This document shows positions 9,936 to 19,222 of a DNA stretch of 64,000 bases, in pieces. The translations under genes were made by a program, and so were the position numbers. The DNA is from Vicinamibacterales bacterium (GTDB lineage: Bacteria; Acidobacteriota; Vicinamibacteria; Vicinamibacterales; UBA8438). Every line of letters begins with the position of its first letter. Position 1 is the stretch's first letter. Location of the stretch: contig CALLXD010000042.1 in the NCBI GenBank assembly GCA_937766455.1, positions 1-64,000 of the forward strand, read 5' to 3'. Under the pieces are notes generated by a model. The model worked only from the letters and a program-made list of their open reading frames with translations, did not search any database and was not told the DNA's origin.

Positions 9936-10742
9936 TTATGGCTGTTCCCCCGTCCCTTTGCTGGCCGGCCCCGAATGCGCGCCCGTGGCCTGAGGGTCCG
10001 TGGTGGCCTCCTGATGCTGCTTGCGCCAGACCAGCACCGTCCATAACTGGGCGATGTCCAGCAGGGTGCGCGCAATGCGCGGGAAGTTGAAGAACTGAGA
10101 TGTCCCGTACGCCCGGTGAAAGTGATGCACGGGTGCTTCGACGATTCGGCCACCGGCGTCCTGGACCTTCTTCATCAGCTCGAGGCAGATCACCCCGCTA
10201 CTTTTCTCCAGATGCACCCGGTCGAAGATCGAGCGGCGCATGAGTCGAAAATCGCAGTCGACATCCCTGACGCGGAGCCCGAAGAGCGCCCGCACGGTGT
10301 GGTGATAGAGGCGTCCGATGATGATCCGGTGTAGCGGATCGGACCGGCTAATCTTGTACCCATTGACCAAATCGACGTCGGGTGTCATGCGGACCCACAG
10401 TTCAGACAGTTCTCGCGGGTCGTATTGGGCGTCGCCGTCCGTGTAGAAGACGAACTCTTTCGTGGCCGATGCGAAGCCGGTCCGTAGGGCAGCTCCGTAG
10501 CCGCGGTTCTGCGGATGGGTCACGACGCGGAGCGACGGGCACATTCGGGCCAGCTCTTCGAGCACCGCTCCCGTGCTATCGCGGCTGCCGTCGTTGACCA
10601 CCACGACCTCGAAGTCATCCGTGAGGGTACGCGCGGTCATCACCGCCCCGATCACCATGCTGGGGATGGTGCCGGCGTCGTTGTAGGCCGGGAAGAAAAT
10701 GGTCAGACCGCCGGCGGCGGCCGGGGGCGTGTTCGTTACCAA
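9936..10742 (-). CDS. Glycosyltransferase family 2 (polyprenyl-phosphate sugar transferase-like)
   Basis: This is an inverting GT-A glycosyltransferase, probably cytoplasmic at the membrane surface, resembling DPM1-type enzymes. It shows TIFFPAYNDAG at the N-terminus, VVVNDGSRDST and the DxD-containing YTDGDAQYDP, then VDCDFRLMRRSIF. There are no transmembrane segments after the catalytic domain. The start is uncertain: a TTG at 10742 gives a normal-length N-terminus (MVTNTPPAAAGGLTIFF), whereas the frame remains open upstream into the preceding gene. Its neighbour upstream is a large polytopic membrane protein with which it may form a flippase or transfer pair for a lipid-linked sugar. Confidence 0.8.
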   Translation of the reverse strand: MVTNTPPAAAGGLTIFFPAYNDAGTIPSMVIGAVMTARTLTDDFEVVVVNDGSRDSTGAVLEELARMCPSLRVVTHPQNRGYGAALRTGFASATKEFVFYTDGDAQYDPRELSELWVRMTPDVDLVNGYKISRSDPLHRIIIGRLYHHTVRALFGLRVRDVDCDFRLMRRSIFDRVHLEKSSGVICLELMKKVQDAGGRIVEAPVHHFHRAYGTSQFFNFPRIARTLLDIAQLWTVLVWRKQHQEATTDPQATGAHSGPASKGTGEQP

Positions 10743-10833
10743 GCACGCCAACGTACCACCGGCGGCTGGAACCCCGCAAGTCCGTCCGGCGATGGCGTCT
10801 CCGGAGGTGGGCACGCGCTGTCTGGTGCGGACG

Positions 10834-12519
10834 CTACGGCGCCGCGGTGACGACTTCGTACAGTCGCGCGTCGTCATCCCAGAAAATCGGTTGTAGCCGA
10901 TGGTGGAATTGGGCCGCGCGGGCGGCCAGGGTCTGCCACTCCTCCTCACCATAGAGCCGTCGGTGGAGAAGCACGTAGCGGGTGTCATGCCGGGCCAGAA
11001 TGTCGAAGGCTTGCCGGGACGGGAACCCGGCCAGATCGTTCACCTCGGCTCGAAAATCCTGCGGGATCACGTCGGAATAGCCATTGACCAGCGCGCGCCA
11101 GTGAGCCGTCGACCCCACCATGTAGTACGCATGGCGCGGGAACTCCATCCGCGCGTTGAAGTACGGAAACTCGGCCACGGGGCCTGCCGGCAACTGCGCC
11201 AGCATGCGGTAGGCGGCCGGGAACCGGGGCGCCTCGAAGTGCGGATACGGCACCGCCGCCAGTTCGGCGAGCGCGACGACGAGCAGACCGCCGGTCACCG
11301 CCGCGGTCCAGCGCCCGCGCGCGAGCCGGGTCACGCCGACCCCGGCCAGCACCGCCAGCGCAAGTGCCGTCACGATACCCAGACGCGCCGGCGCCCGCAA
11401 CATCCCGAACCCGGGCACGATCTCGAACAACACGGTGTAGAGGCCGCCCGCCGGCCCGAGTGAGGCCCACCCGGCGAGCACGGCGATCGTCCCATAGAGT
11501 GCGACCACGCGCCTCAGGTTCGCACGCGGTGGCGGGATGTCCCCCGTACGGCTCTCCACGGCGCGAGTCGGCCGCAGTGCGGTCGCGGTGCCGAGCGCGG
11601 CCAGGCCGAGCATCAGAAAGCCGGGAAACAGCACTTCGTTCCAGACCTCGATGCGCGTGAGCAGCCATCGATGGGAGCGTGCCGGTGACGCCAGGTAGGC
11701 CCGCCAGTCTGCGGAGTACATGCGGGCGTCATCCAGCGTCCGCACCATTGCGCCGTGGGTCTCGCTGACATCCAGATACGGGAGGAAGCCGGCGCCAGTC
11801 ACGATGCCACCGGTCACGACCGCCACCGCAATGGCGGTCCAGTATCCACGGTTCGCCCAGCCCCGATCCATGGCGGCGTGGAAAAGAATGGCCACGCCCA
11901 CCATGAGGCCGGCGAACAGTCCGTAGTACCCGCACGCGAGGCCCGCCGCTGCCAACACCAGACCGAGGACGACGCCGCGACCGAGGGTCGGCCGTTCGGC
12001 GAGACGGTGAAAGGCCAGCATGCCGAAGGGGAGACCGGCGGTCATCAGCAGTTGGATGTGCGCGCTGCGAGCGAAGACAAAGGGGCAAAAGGCGAACAGG
12101 ACTCCGGAGACGGCGGCTGCGGGTCGGCTTCCGGTCAGCCGTCGCACCAGCAGGTAGGCGCCGACGAGCGACAGCATGAACGACCACAGCACCACGGTGT
12201 TGTGCGCGGTGTACGGGTTGCGGGTCAGCCAGTACGGCGGGACCGCCAGCAGCCCCGCCACCAGGTTGGCTTCAGAAAATGCCAGTGCGTTGCGATGCGG
12301 GTAGAAAATGTTCGCGTGGAACAGCTCGGCGGGGTCAGCGACGATGGTGCGAGCGACCCACGCGATGTTCCAGATGCTGAACAGGCCGTCTTCGGAGTCG
12401 ACACGGCCGCCGTCGCCGAGTTGGAATGCGAGCGGGTACGTCAGGGCGACCGTGGTGACGACGGCCAGGGTGGCGACCAGAGCCGCTTCACGACGACGAG
12501 AGATACCACCGGAGCTCAC
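10834..12519 (-). CDS. Polytopic membrane protein, GT-C glycosyltransferase-like
   Basis: This 561-residue integral membrane protein has about eleven predicted hydrophobic segments and a soluble C-terminal part. After the first transmembrane segment comes a periplasmic loop with VDSEDGLFSIWNIAWV, the acidic luminal loop position used by GT-C enzymes (in YfhO and PMT-like proteins). The C-terminal soluble region contains LPAGPVAEFPYFNARMEFPR and HDTRYVLLHRRLY, typical of bacterial family membrane proteins that pair with GT2 genes. It probably uses a polyprenyl-phosphate sugar to modify a glycolipid, polysaccharide or protein, but the donor and acceptor are unknown. It lies just upstream of the GT2 gene, with a 91-bp gap. 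Confidence 0.65.
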   Translation of the reverse strand: MSSGGISRRREAALVATLAVVTTVALTYPLAFQLGDGGRVDSEDGLFSIWNIAWVARTIVADPAELFHANIFYPHRNALAFSEANLVAGLLAVPPYWLTRNPYTAHNTVVLWSFMLSLVGAYLLVRRLTGSRPAAAVSGVLFAFCPFVFARSAHIQLLMTAGLPFGMLAFHRLAERPTLGRGVVLGLVLAAAGLACGYYGLFAGLMVGVAILFHAAMDRGWANRGYWTAIAVAVVTGGIVTGAGFLPYLDVSETHGAMVRTLDDARMYSADWRAYLASPARSHRWLLTRIEVWNEVLFPGFLMLGLAALGTATALRPTRAVESRTGDIPPPRANLRRVVALYGTIAVLAGWASLGPAGGLYTVLFEIVPGFGMLRAPARLGIVTALALAVLAGVGVTRLARGRWTAAVTGGLLVVALAELAAVPYPHFEAPRFPAAYRMLAQLPAGPVAEFPYFNARMEFPRHAYYMVGSTAHWRALVNGYSDVIPQDFRAEVNDLAGFPSRQAFDILARHDTRYVLLHRRLYGEEEWQTLAARAAQFHHRLQPIFWDDDARLYEVVTAAP

Positions 12520-12569
12520 GCTGGGTTCGATTCTACTCGGCGCGCGTCAGACCGAGGCCGCGGACGCGG

Positions 12570-13361
12570 CTACTGAGGGCCCACCGTCAGCAGGGTGATG
12601 TCGAAGAGCAGCGTGGAGTTGGGCGGGATGATGCCGCGTTGCACATCGCCGAATCCCAGTTCCGGCGGAACAATCAGACGTCGTTCGCCGTTCACACGCA
12701 TGCCTGGGATGCCTTGCTCCCAGCCTTCGATGACCTGCCCTGCGCCGAGGGTGAACGGGAACCCAGCTGAACTGTCGAACTGGGCACCCTTGTTGTCCGA
12801 CCGGCTTTCGTCATAGAGCCAGCCGCCGAACGCAGCCGTCAACGTATCGTCGGCCGCTGCCACCGCGCCATCACCAATGGACAAGTCCGTGATGGAGAAG
12901 GGGGCGGTGTCCGTCGTTAGCGGTTGCACATCGACCAGCGTCACATCCGCCACCAGGGTGGCGTCCGCGGGAATGGCACCGGATGAGTCCTGACCGAACC
13001 CGAGGTCAGGCGGAATGACGAGTTGTCGAATCCCGTCGACGCGCATGCCGAGCACGCCCTGGTCAAACCCACCGATCGTCTGGTTACCGCCGACCACAAA
13101 TGTGAGTCCGTCGCCGCTGTCGACCTGGGTGCCCTTGTTTTCGGATGCACCGTCCTCGAAGATCCAGGCGATGTAGTTGATGGAGACCTGCGTGCCGCGG
13201 GTGGCGAGGTCGCCAGACCCTAGCATGATGTCGGTGAACGAAAAGAACGCAACGCCGCCTGGCGCGAGTGGATTGACCCCGCCGCTGCAAGCTGGCGTGC
13301 CCCCCACGGTCAGCGCTACCACGGCAACCATCGCCACCAGTCCACGATTCGTCGACACCAT
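12570..13361 (-). CDS. Lipoprotein with two tandem FKBP-type peptidyl-prolyl isomerase domains
   Basis: This protein catalyses cis-trans isomerisation of prolyl bonds in envelope proteins. The start ATG at 13361 gives the lipoprotein signal MVSTNRGLVAMVAVVALTVG ending in PAC, so it is lipid-anchored. Two FKBP domains of about 105 residues follow. Each holds the Gly-rich FKBP core: GFDQGVLGMRVDGIRQLVIP with DLGFGQ in the first, and GWEQGIPGMRVNGERRLIVP with ELGFGD in the second. The domains are clearly paralogous, and both keep the typical substrate-pocket residues. It stands between an NHL protein and the polytopic membrane protein on the same strand, with gaps that allow a separate promoter. 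Confidence 0.88.
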   Translation of the reverse strand: MVSTNRGLVAMVAVVALTVGGTPACSGGVNPLAPGGVAFFSFTDIMLGSGDLATRGTQVSINYIAWIFEDGASENKGTQVDSGDGLTFVVGGNQTIGGFDQGVLGMRVDGIRQLVIPPDLGFGQDSSGAIPADATLVADVTLVDVQPLTTDTAPFSITDLSIGDGAVAAADDTLTAAFGGWLYDESRSDNKGAQFDSSAGFPFTLGAGQVIEGWEQGIPGMRVNGERRLIVPPELGFGDVQRGIIPPNSTLLFDITLLTVGPQ

Positions 13362-13522
13362 CACACCGTCCTCCAGCCTGGGGAACCCAACCAACATCCC
13401 TCAGTATATGCAACCACCCATCCGCTGCGGGATTCGTCCAGCGGAGACCGCCTGTCTTCCACCGTGGACTCGTCAAGGTGGTGACTTATTTCACGTGCGT
13501 TGAACATTGTTGTCGACCGACT

Positions 13523-14626
13523 CTACGGGGAGACCACGCGGAACTTCTGAATGCGGCGACCTTCCTGCTCAGCGACGTAGACGTTGCCGGTCGAATCCAC
13601 GGCGATACCGTGTGGCAACGTGAACTGGCCACGGTAGCGTCCCGGACCGCCCCCGAAACTGGACAGTCGTTCTCCGCTCCGGCGGTCGAGGATATCGACC
13701 ATCACGCTGTTTTGGTTGAGCACGTACATGAGGCGTTGGTCCGTGTCCGGCGAGAACGCGAGCACGACGGCGGTGCCGCGGGTACCACTCTGGCGCCCGT
13801 CAGGTGTGGTCACGGGTGTGAAGGGCACGTCGATGTTCCGCACGAATGCACCCATCTGGTCGAAGACCTGAATTCGGTCGGCCTGCCGGTCGCAGACGTA
13901 GACCAACCCATCGTTGGACAGCCGGAGGCAGTGGGGCAGCGGCGTAAGGTCTCGTTCGGCCGTCGTCCGGTGCAACCCCCACTGTCGGAGGAAACGGCCG
14001 TCGCGGTCCAGGACGGCGATTCGCTGGTTGCCGCGCGGCGTCTCCCCATCGGCGACGTAGATATCTCCCGTCGCGGCATCCACGTCGAGACTCGCAGGCA
14101 GGAAGAACTGAGCGTGGTCGGAATTGAGCGGCGTCCCGTCTCGTGTGCCGTCCGACGAGTCGTACCGTCCCGATTCGCCTATCTGCAGCAGACGCTGGCT
14201 CCCGTCGCCAGAATATTTTTGTACCACGCCGGTGCCGGACGCGACGATCCAGATGTTCCGGTCGGCGTCGACGTGGCAATCGTGCAGCCGGTCCCCGAGC
14301 GCCACCGGGTCCCCCCAACCACGGACCACCGCCCCGCTTGGGTCAAGCTCGATGACCGGAGGGGCCAGTCGGGCGCCATCGAGGTCGTTGGGAACGACGT
14401 TTTGACGGTTGAGGATGAAGACATGGTCACGGCTATCGATGCACATACCGCCCAGGCCGCCGGTCATCCAGTGGTCTCCCAGCGGGAGTTGGGGCCAAAG
14501 GGGATCAACCTCGTAGCGTGGCACCGGTTGTGCCCCAGCGTCGGTCGGGACCACCACCCCGCTGGTCATCGCAAGCGCCAGAAGGGTCATGGTGATCGCC
14601 CGCAGGGCGGTCTTGCGTACGTGCAT
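13523..14626 (-). CDS. Secreted NHL-repeat six-bladed beta-propeller protein
   Basis: This 367-residue protein has a Sec signal peptide (MTLLALAMTSGVVVPTDAGAQ). Repeated blades of the NHL type follow: GGMCIDSRDHVFILNRQN, HDCHVDADRNIWIVASG, ASLDVDAATGDIYVADG, HCLRLSNDGLVYVCDRQ and HGIAVDSTGNVYVAEQE, each with the alternating Asp-Gly pattern. The family includes peptidyl-alpha-hydroxyglycine lyase-like and scaffold propellers, but no catalytic set is recognisable here. A second, separate NHL protein is at 40692. The function cannot be assigned beyond a secreted propeller. Confidence 0.85.
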   Translation of the reverse strand: MHVRKTALRAITMTLLALAMTSGVVVPTDAGAQPVPRYEVDPLWPQLPLGDHWMTGGLGGMCIDSRDHVFILNRQNVVPNDLDGARLAPPVIELDPSGAVVRGWGDPVALGDRLHDCHVDADRNIWIVASGTGVVQKYSGDGSQRLLQIGESGRYDSSDGTRDGTPLNSDHAQFFLPASLDVDAATGDIYVADGETPRGNQRIAVLDRDGRFLRQWGLHRTTAERDLTPLPHCLRLSNDGLVYVCDRQADRIQVFDQMGAFVRNIDVPFTPVTTPDGRQSGTRGTAVVLAFSPDTDQRLMYVLNQNSVMVDILDRRSGERLSSFGGGPGRYRGQFTLPHGIAVDSTGNVYVAEQEGRRIQKFRVVSP

Positions 14627-14791
14627 GTCGGATGTGCCTCCCCACCACGGCCCGGGGACCGCGTTTCGTCAGGATCATCTCACGCCGCACGCCGCAACGG
14701 GTCGAACAGTGGTGCCGAACTGTCCTTTCGCAGGACGAGCCGATATTGTGGACAGGCGATGCCGCCACCATGGCGGCCTGGATGCACAACC

Positions 14792-15850
14792 GTGGAGCGC
14801 ACTGTGACAGCACCAGGACGATACGCCGGACGAGTGGGGCACGCGGGGCTACTCCTTGCGGTGGTGGCGGCGTGTGCCGTCGGACCTACCGCGCAGACCA
14901 TTCGCCAGGGGCCAGAGCCGGCTGACGCTCCTCAACCAACCCGCAACGGGGTGGTCCAGGCTCTCGCCCCGTCAGACGAAGTGCTGATGCTGCGTCATCA
15001 ACGGCTGCAAAAAGGAGCGCATGAGCTGTACTACCGGGCGAGTCTGTTCGGGGTGTGGCCGTGGTTCGAACGGTTGGGTGCGCGGATGACCGGGCAGTGG
15101 CAGGTCGTGTACCCCGAGGGCGGAGGCAGCTCGGACTTTGACGAAGGATACCGCCTCGCGCGATACGCCAGCTTCGAGCACTGACGGCATACGCGCGGCG
15201 GGTTGTCGGCCGCCCTGGGCGGCAACGGTCCAAACCGGGAGCGCAGCAACCAGGCTCTTCGGACCCGCCGCGAATACGGGCTCGGATCGGCCGGCGGGTA
15301 TTTTCTCAAAGGAGTGACCGCCACCACCCGGCCGGTGTTTCTCCCGGCGCTTGACGAGGCGTATGAGCGCATCGATGCGACATCGGCGGACTCGGGTGAC
15401 GAGGTGATCGCGGTGCGCAACGATGTTGAACGGCCCGGTATCGAAACGGTGGTCCTCCGATACACACGAATCCGCAAGGGGGCATTCGACGACATCGTGC
15501 GGGCAACGGTCGCGCAGGTGTGGCCGTTTGAGGAGAAGGTCGGAGTCCGGCCGATCGGTCAATGGCAGGTCGTCTATCCCGACGCACCGCGTCGCACCGA
15601 GGAGAGCCCCGACTACGACGAGATGATCACGCTGACTCGCTATGCCAGCTACGAGCATTACCTGGCGACACGTCCCGGTCGGGCCGTGTTGGCCGGTGGG
15701 AACGGGCCTGATTGGCAGGCGTGGCGCGCCGCGCGCGCGGTGGAAGCTGAGCGCACGATCGAGACGACCACCGAGTTCCTCCAGGGATTCACCCACACGA
15801 GCTCGCCGTCGTATCAGCCCGGCCTGCCCGAGCGATATCGATTGCGCTGA
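14792..15850 (+). CDS. Tandem NIPSNAP-like lipoprotein with an in-frame TGA
   Basis: A GTG start (14792 or 14804) gives a lipoprotein signal GLLLAVVAACAVGP. Two homologous NIPSNAP-like alpha/beta halves follow. The first has QWQVVYPEGG and RLARYASFEH; the second has QWQVVYPDAP and TLTRYASYEHYLATRPG, ending in LPERYRLR. A single TGA at 15182-15184 interrupts the frame directly after ASFEH, where the other half has Tyr and many relatives have Trp. The frame is identical before and after, and the protein continues with GGNGPN, matching GGNGPD of the second half. A TGG to TGA change is the simplest reading. A hairpin (15209-15223) lies 24 bases after the TGA, but there is no redox-Cys context, so selenocysteine is unlikely. 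NIPSNAP proteins have no settled enzymatic role. Confidence 0.7.
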
Positions 15851-15916
15851 GGAGATCTGGTGCTGGAGGCTGACGCGCGGTCGAACCACCGCAGGCAGGG
15901 CGGGTTGCGCCGCGAG

Positions 15917-16891
15917 CTAGTCGTTGCCGTCCGCGCTCGCCCGCTCGGGCAGCGGAAGGGTGTGTTGATAGTCGAGGATCGAGCGTAGCAGCGCGTCTGA
16001 AATTTGGTCCCGATAGGCGTCCGTCGACAGGAGGACGGCCTCGCGTTCGTTTGTGCGAAATGAAATTTCGGTAAGGACGCTGGGCATGGTCGCGCCTCGC
16101 AAGACCATGAACTTTGCTCCCTTGACGCCCATATCTCTCGCGTCGGGATTCAATTGGCGGACGCCCGCAAGCAGGTTCCGTTGGACCGCTTCAGCCAGGT
16201 CGCGAGACTCGTGCCCCGTCGATGGCCCTGCGGTGAATGAGGCGGGTCGGGCGGAGGTGGTTTGAGCCGAACCCGGTGCGCGGAGATGATAGGTGGCGAT
16301 GCCGCCAGCCACTTCGTGACGCGACGCGTTCACGTGTATCGACAGGAACAAGTCCGCCCCTACGCAGTTGGCCAGCGCTGTTCGAGCACGAAGTGGAAGG
16401 TAGACGTTGTCCCGGCGCGTCAAGACCACCTCGATGCCGGTCTCCGCTCTGAGTCGAGCCTCCAACCGTGTCGCCACGTCCAGCACCACTGCCGCTTCGT
16501 TGAGGGCGCCCGCGCGCGCTCCAGGGTCGTGGCCGCCGTGGCCCGGGTCCAGCACGATTCGGGTCAAGGCCGGGTGCAACGGGGCGAGCGCTGGGCGGAC
16601 GGAGACCTCGGTGGCGGCTGTGGCGGGGACAGGCGACGTCGGCCGCAGACGTCCTTGCGTCAGGAACGCGCCAGCGACAAGTATGCCGCCAACGGCAGTC
16701 AGGCCAACCCATCGTGGCCGACCGTGGCGACTGGTAGGTGGTGGGGTAGGTGGCGGGGCCGGTGGCGCGATCGGGGCCGAGGCCCTGCGCCGGCGTGCCC
16801 GCGCATGCCGGTTGCGGACGGCCCGTTCGTAGGACTCGATCGCCTGCCGCAGCCCCTGCGGCGGATTGTCGCCATCCTGCACGGAGGTCAC
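15917..16891 (-). CDS. N-acetylmuramoyl-L-alanine amidase (Amidase_3) with cytoplasmic N-tail and one transmembrane segment
   Basis: This cell-wall hydrolase cleaves the bond between N-acetylmuramic acid and L-alanine. The catalytic domain (about residues 110-310) has the zinc ligands in VLDPGHGGHDPGA, NEAAVVLDV (Glu), FLSIHVNA and the C-terminal catalytic Glu in PSVLTEISF. Ahead of it lie a 40-residue basic, proline-rich cytoplasmic stretch and one transmembrane helix (RWVGLTAVGGILVAGAF), so the domain faces the periplasm. The first 30 residues share the pattern LRxxIxx[YF]ERAxxNR with the neighbouring SPOR protein. It is 41 bp downstream of the SPOR gene and probably co-transcribed. Confidence 0.9.
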   Translation of the reverse strand: MTSVQDGDNPPQGLRQAIESYERAVRNRHARARRRRASAPIAPPAPPPTPPPTSRHGRPRWVGLTAVGGILVAGAFLTQGRLRPTSPVPATAATEVSVRPALAPLHPALTRIVLDPGHGGHDPGARAGALNEAAVVLDVATRLEARLRAETGIEVVLTRRDNVYLPLRARTALANCVGADLFLSIHVNASRHEVAGGIATYHLRAPGSAQTTSARPASFTAGPSTGHESRDLAEAVQRNLLAGVRQLNPDARDMGVKGAKFMVLRGATMPSVLTEISFRTNEREAVLLSTDAYRDQISDALLRSILDYQHTLPLPERASADGND

Positions 16892-16932
16892 TGTACCCCG
16901 GAACCCCAGGCTGTGCCAATCTGTAAACTTGA

Positions 16933-17757
16933 CTACGGCGTCTGCAGGAGGTACCAGTCGAGCCCTTCATCGGCGGTGATCCGCCGGCCCGTCGCCTCCG
17001 CGGTGGATCGGTCGGTGTACCCACCGATCCGGACCCGGAACACGATCCGATCCTCCAGGTTCCGCGATTCGGCGACGTATGCCGGGTAGTTCTTCGCGGC
17101 CAGACGCCCCGCGAGAGCCGCCGCCTGAGGTTTCCGGTCATAGGCGCCGACCTGGATGGCAAACCGTCCGGGTCGAGCCGGCCCAATAGCTAGCCCGCCG
17201 TCTACCGTCGACCCGTTCTTGGGTTCGTCAGAGACGGTGCTGGATTCGGCGTGTGCGGTGTCCTCGCCGGGGCCCGTCGTTGCCGCCGTCCCTGGCAACA
17301 TTGTCTCGGCGCCCGCGTCCTCGGCATCATCGGAGGATGTGCGGTCGCTGGGCGGGCCCGACGTGGGCGGGATGCTCTGCGCTACCGGGTCTGGGTCGCC
17401 CGGGTCTGTCGCCGCACTTGGCGTGACCGGCGTGGGCGGCGCGATGCTCTCGGTTACCGGGTCCGAGTCGTCCGGGTCTGTTGCCGCACCCGGCCCGACC
17501 GGTGCGGCACTCGCCACGGCGGGCACCGGAGCCGCGCCGTCAGTGACACTTTCCGTCGGTCCGCCACCCATGAGATAGACAGCGAGCGCGCAGAGGCCCA
17601 CCCCGAGCATGACCACGGGCAGCTAGCGCCGGCCTACCGGGGAGACAGTCGGCGCCAGCGGCGGGGCCGCCGCGCGTATCCGCTTGCGGTTTTCGCGCGC
17701 GCGTTCGAATGCCTGGATGGAGTCACGTAGTTCCTTCAATGATTCGTCGTCTGCCAC
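16933..17757 (-). CDS. SPOR-domain membrane protein, with an in-frame TAG before the transmembrane helix
   Basis: The protein carries a C-terminal SPOR domain (RFAIQVGAYDRKPQAAALAG and VFRVRIGGYTDRSTAEA), which binds denuded septal glycan. Between helix and SPOR domain is a Pro/Ser/Asp-rich linker that contains a duplicated unit ending TDPxDxDPV. A GTG at 17757 starts a 44-residue cytoplasmic tail, LRDSIQAFERARENRKRI, then GRR followed by TAG at 17623-17625 and LPVVMLGVGLCALAVYLMGG, the transmembrane helix. The TAG most likely replaces Trp (TGG). The frame is otherwise intact. If the stop is real, a GTG at 17616 could still initiate a shorter protein that keeps the helix and SPOR domain but loses the tail. 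Confidence 0.8.
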
Positions 17758-18124
17758 AACCGCTCCACTCTAGCGGGCACCGCCGGGCCCCCGCAATGGG
17801 TAACTCTCCGTCGGGGCCGCGTTCGACGCCGGTGTCATCCTCCGATGGGACTCTCAGACTGCGGCCTGTCGCCCGGCATGCAACCAATAACCGATTCGGG
17901 GCAGCTTGGGGTCGTCAGACCGGGAGGACCAGCGACCTGACGTGGGCGTCATGATAACCGGGGCGAGCCACAGCACCACGGAGCACGTCCGCGCCAGGGG
18001 CTGCTGGTATCATCTGTGTGGCCGTTTCCTGCGAATACGGCCGACGTCACCCGGCGAGTGGGGAGCGCCCCGTTCGTGCGGTGTGGTACATTTCATCACC
18101 TACCCGCTTTCTAGCTCACGACTT
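17758..18124. other. Intergenic region between divergent SPOR and hydrolase genes
   Basis: Nothing coding is convincing in these 367 bp. It presumably holds the promoters of both flanking genes; no strong -35/-10 pair, RNA gene or clear repeat was found. Confidence 0.5.
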
Positions 18125-19162
18125 ATGCCCATATACCTGAGATCGCTCTGTGTGTCGCTCGTGTTCCTCGGCTTCGCGGTGTCCGTTGGCGCCCAGAACC
18201 GCACCATTCTTTCGCCAGTCCCAACGCCCACCGACGTGAAACCGGGCAGCATCACCTGCGACGAGTGCCCGTATCCCTATCCGAGCAAATACCTCGACAT
18301 CAGCGTCTACAGCCACGACGTGCGGATCTCGTATATGGATGTGGCGTCGCAAGGCGCCCCCAACGGGCACACCGTGATGCTGATGCACGGGAACAACTTC
18401 GGCGGGTTCTATTTCAAGGCCATCATCGACGGCCTGACCGCGGCCGGCTTTCGCGTGCTTGTCCCAGACCAGATTGGGTATGGCAAGTCTTCGAAGCCGA
18501 TCGCGCCATACAACTTCAATTCGCAGGCGCGTAATACCTGGCTCATTCTCCAGGCGGAGCAGATCGACAAGGTGATGGTCGTGGGGCACTCGATGGGGGG
18601 CATGCTGGCCGCCCGGTTCACCACGCAGTATCCCCAGTCGGTGGAGCGGCTGGTGATCTACAACCCCATCGGACTGGCCGATAGCCGGTATACCCGTCCC
18701 ATGCCGCCAGTCGACGAGGCGTACCAGCGGACGCTGAAGACCGACTACCAGAGCACACGAGCGAGTCTGAGCCGGTATGTGGCGCACAACCCGCAGGCCT
18801 GGAATGACGATTTCGAGCTGTATACCCGTATCCGCTACTCGTGGACGCTAAGTGCCGACTGGCCGCGACTCGCCATGGTGCAGGCCATCATCGGCCAGAT
18901 GTTGTACGGCGACCCGGTGGTATACGACTGGGCGCACATTCAGGTGCCCACGCTGGCGTTCGGGGGCGCAGAGGACATGTTGCTCGGTCCGGCGGCGACC
19001 TTCCAGGAGCGGATGAGGGTCTTGGCCGAGACCATCCCGAATGGCAACGGCGAGGTGCTGCTGCTACCGGGCCTGGGCCACGTGCCGCACCTCGAGGAAC
19101 CAGAGACGGTGGTGCCGCCGCTGGTGGCCTATCTTCAGGCAGGCGTGGCCGCGTCACAGTAG
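18125..19162 (+). CDS. Secreted alpha/beta hydrolase
   Basis: This is a 345-residue alpha/beta-fold hydrolase with a Sec signal peptide (MPIYLRSLCVSLVFLGFAVSVGAQ). The oxyanion region is LMHGNNFGGFYF, the nucleophile elbow GHSMGG, and the acid/His region lies in FGGAEDMLLGP and LPGLGHVPHLEEPE. This arrangement is typical of esterase/epoxide hydrolase/haloalkane dehalogenase relatives. A Cys pair (CDECPYPYP) near the N-terminus could form a disulfide. The substrate is not determinable. The downstream HbpS-like gene starts 60 bp later and may be co-transcribed. Confidence 0.85.
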   Translation: MPIYLRSLCVSLVFLGFAVSVGAQNRTILSPVPTPTDVKPGSITCDECPYPYPSKYLDISVYSHDVRISYMDVASQGAPNGHTVMLMHGNNFGGFYFKAIIDGLTAAGFRVLVPDQIGYGKSSKPIAPYNFNSQARNTWLILQAEQIDKVMVVGHSMGGMLAARFTTQYPQSVERLVIYNPIGLADSRYTRPMPPVDEAYQRTLKTDYQSTRASLSRYVAHNPQAWNDDFELYTRIRYSWTLSADWPRLAMVQAIIGQMLYGDPVVYDWAHIQVPTLAFGGAEDMLLGPAATFQERMRVLAETIPNGNGEVLLLPGLGHVPHLEEPETVVPPLVAYLQAGVAASQ

Positions 19163-19222
19163 AGCCGCCGGGCTGCGACTCCACGGATGAGGCGGCTGGT
19201 AACCAACGACAAGGGGATCAAG

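Noticed and set aside
13478-14791. Long open frames opposite the NHL gene at 13523-14626
   Set aside because: They are antisense shadows in GC-rich DNA; the minus-strand NHL protein is coherent and has a signal peptide.
15182-15223. Second selenocysteine codon in the NIPSNAP-like gene
   Set aside because: The position is not a redox Cys and the equivalent residue in the second half is Tyr; the GC hairpin is easily formed by the coding sequence GCC GCC CTG GGC GGC.
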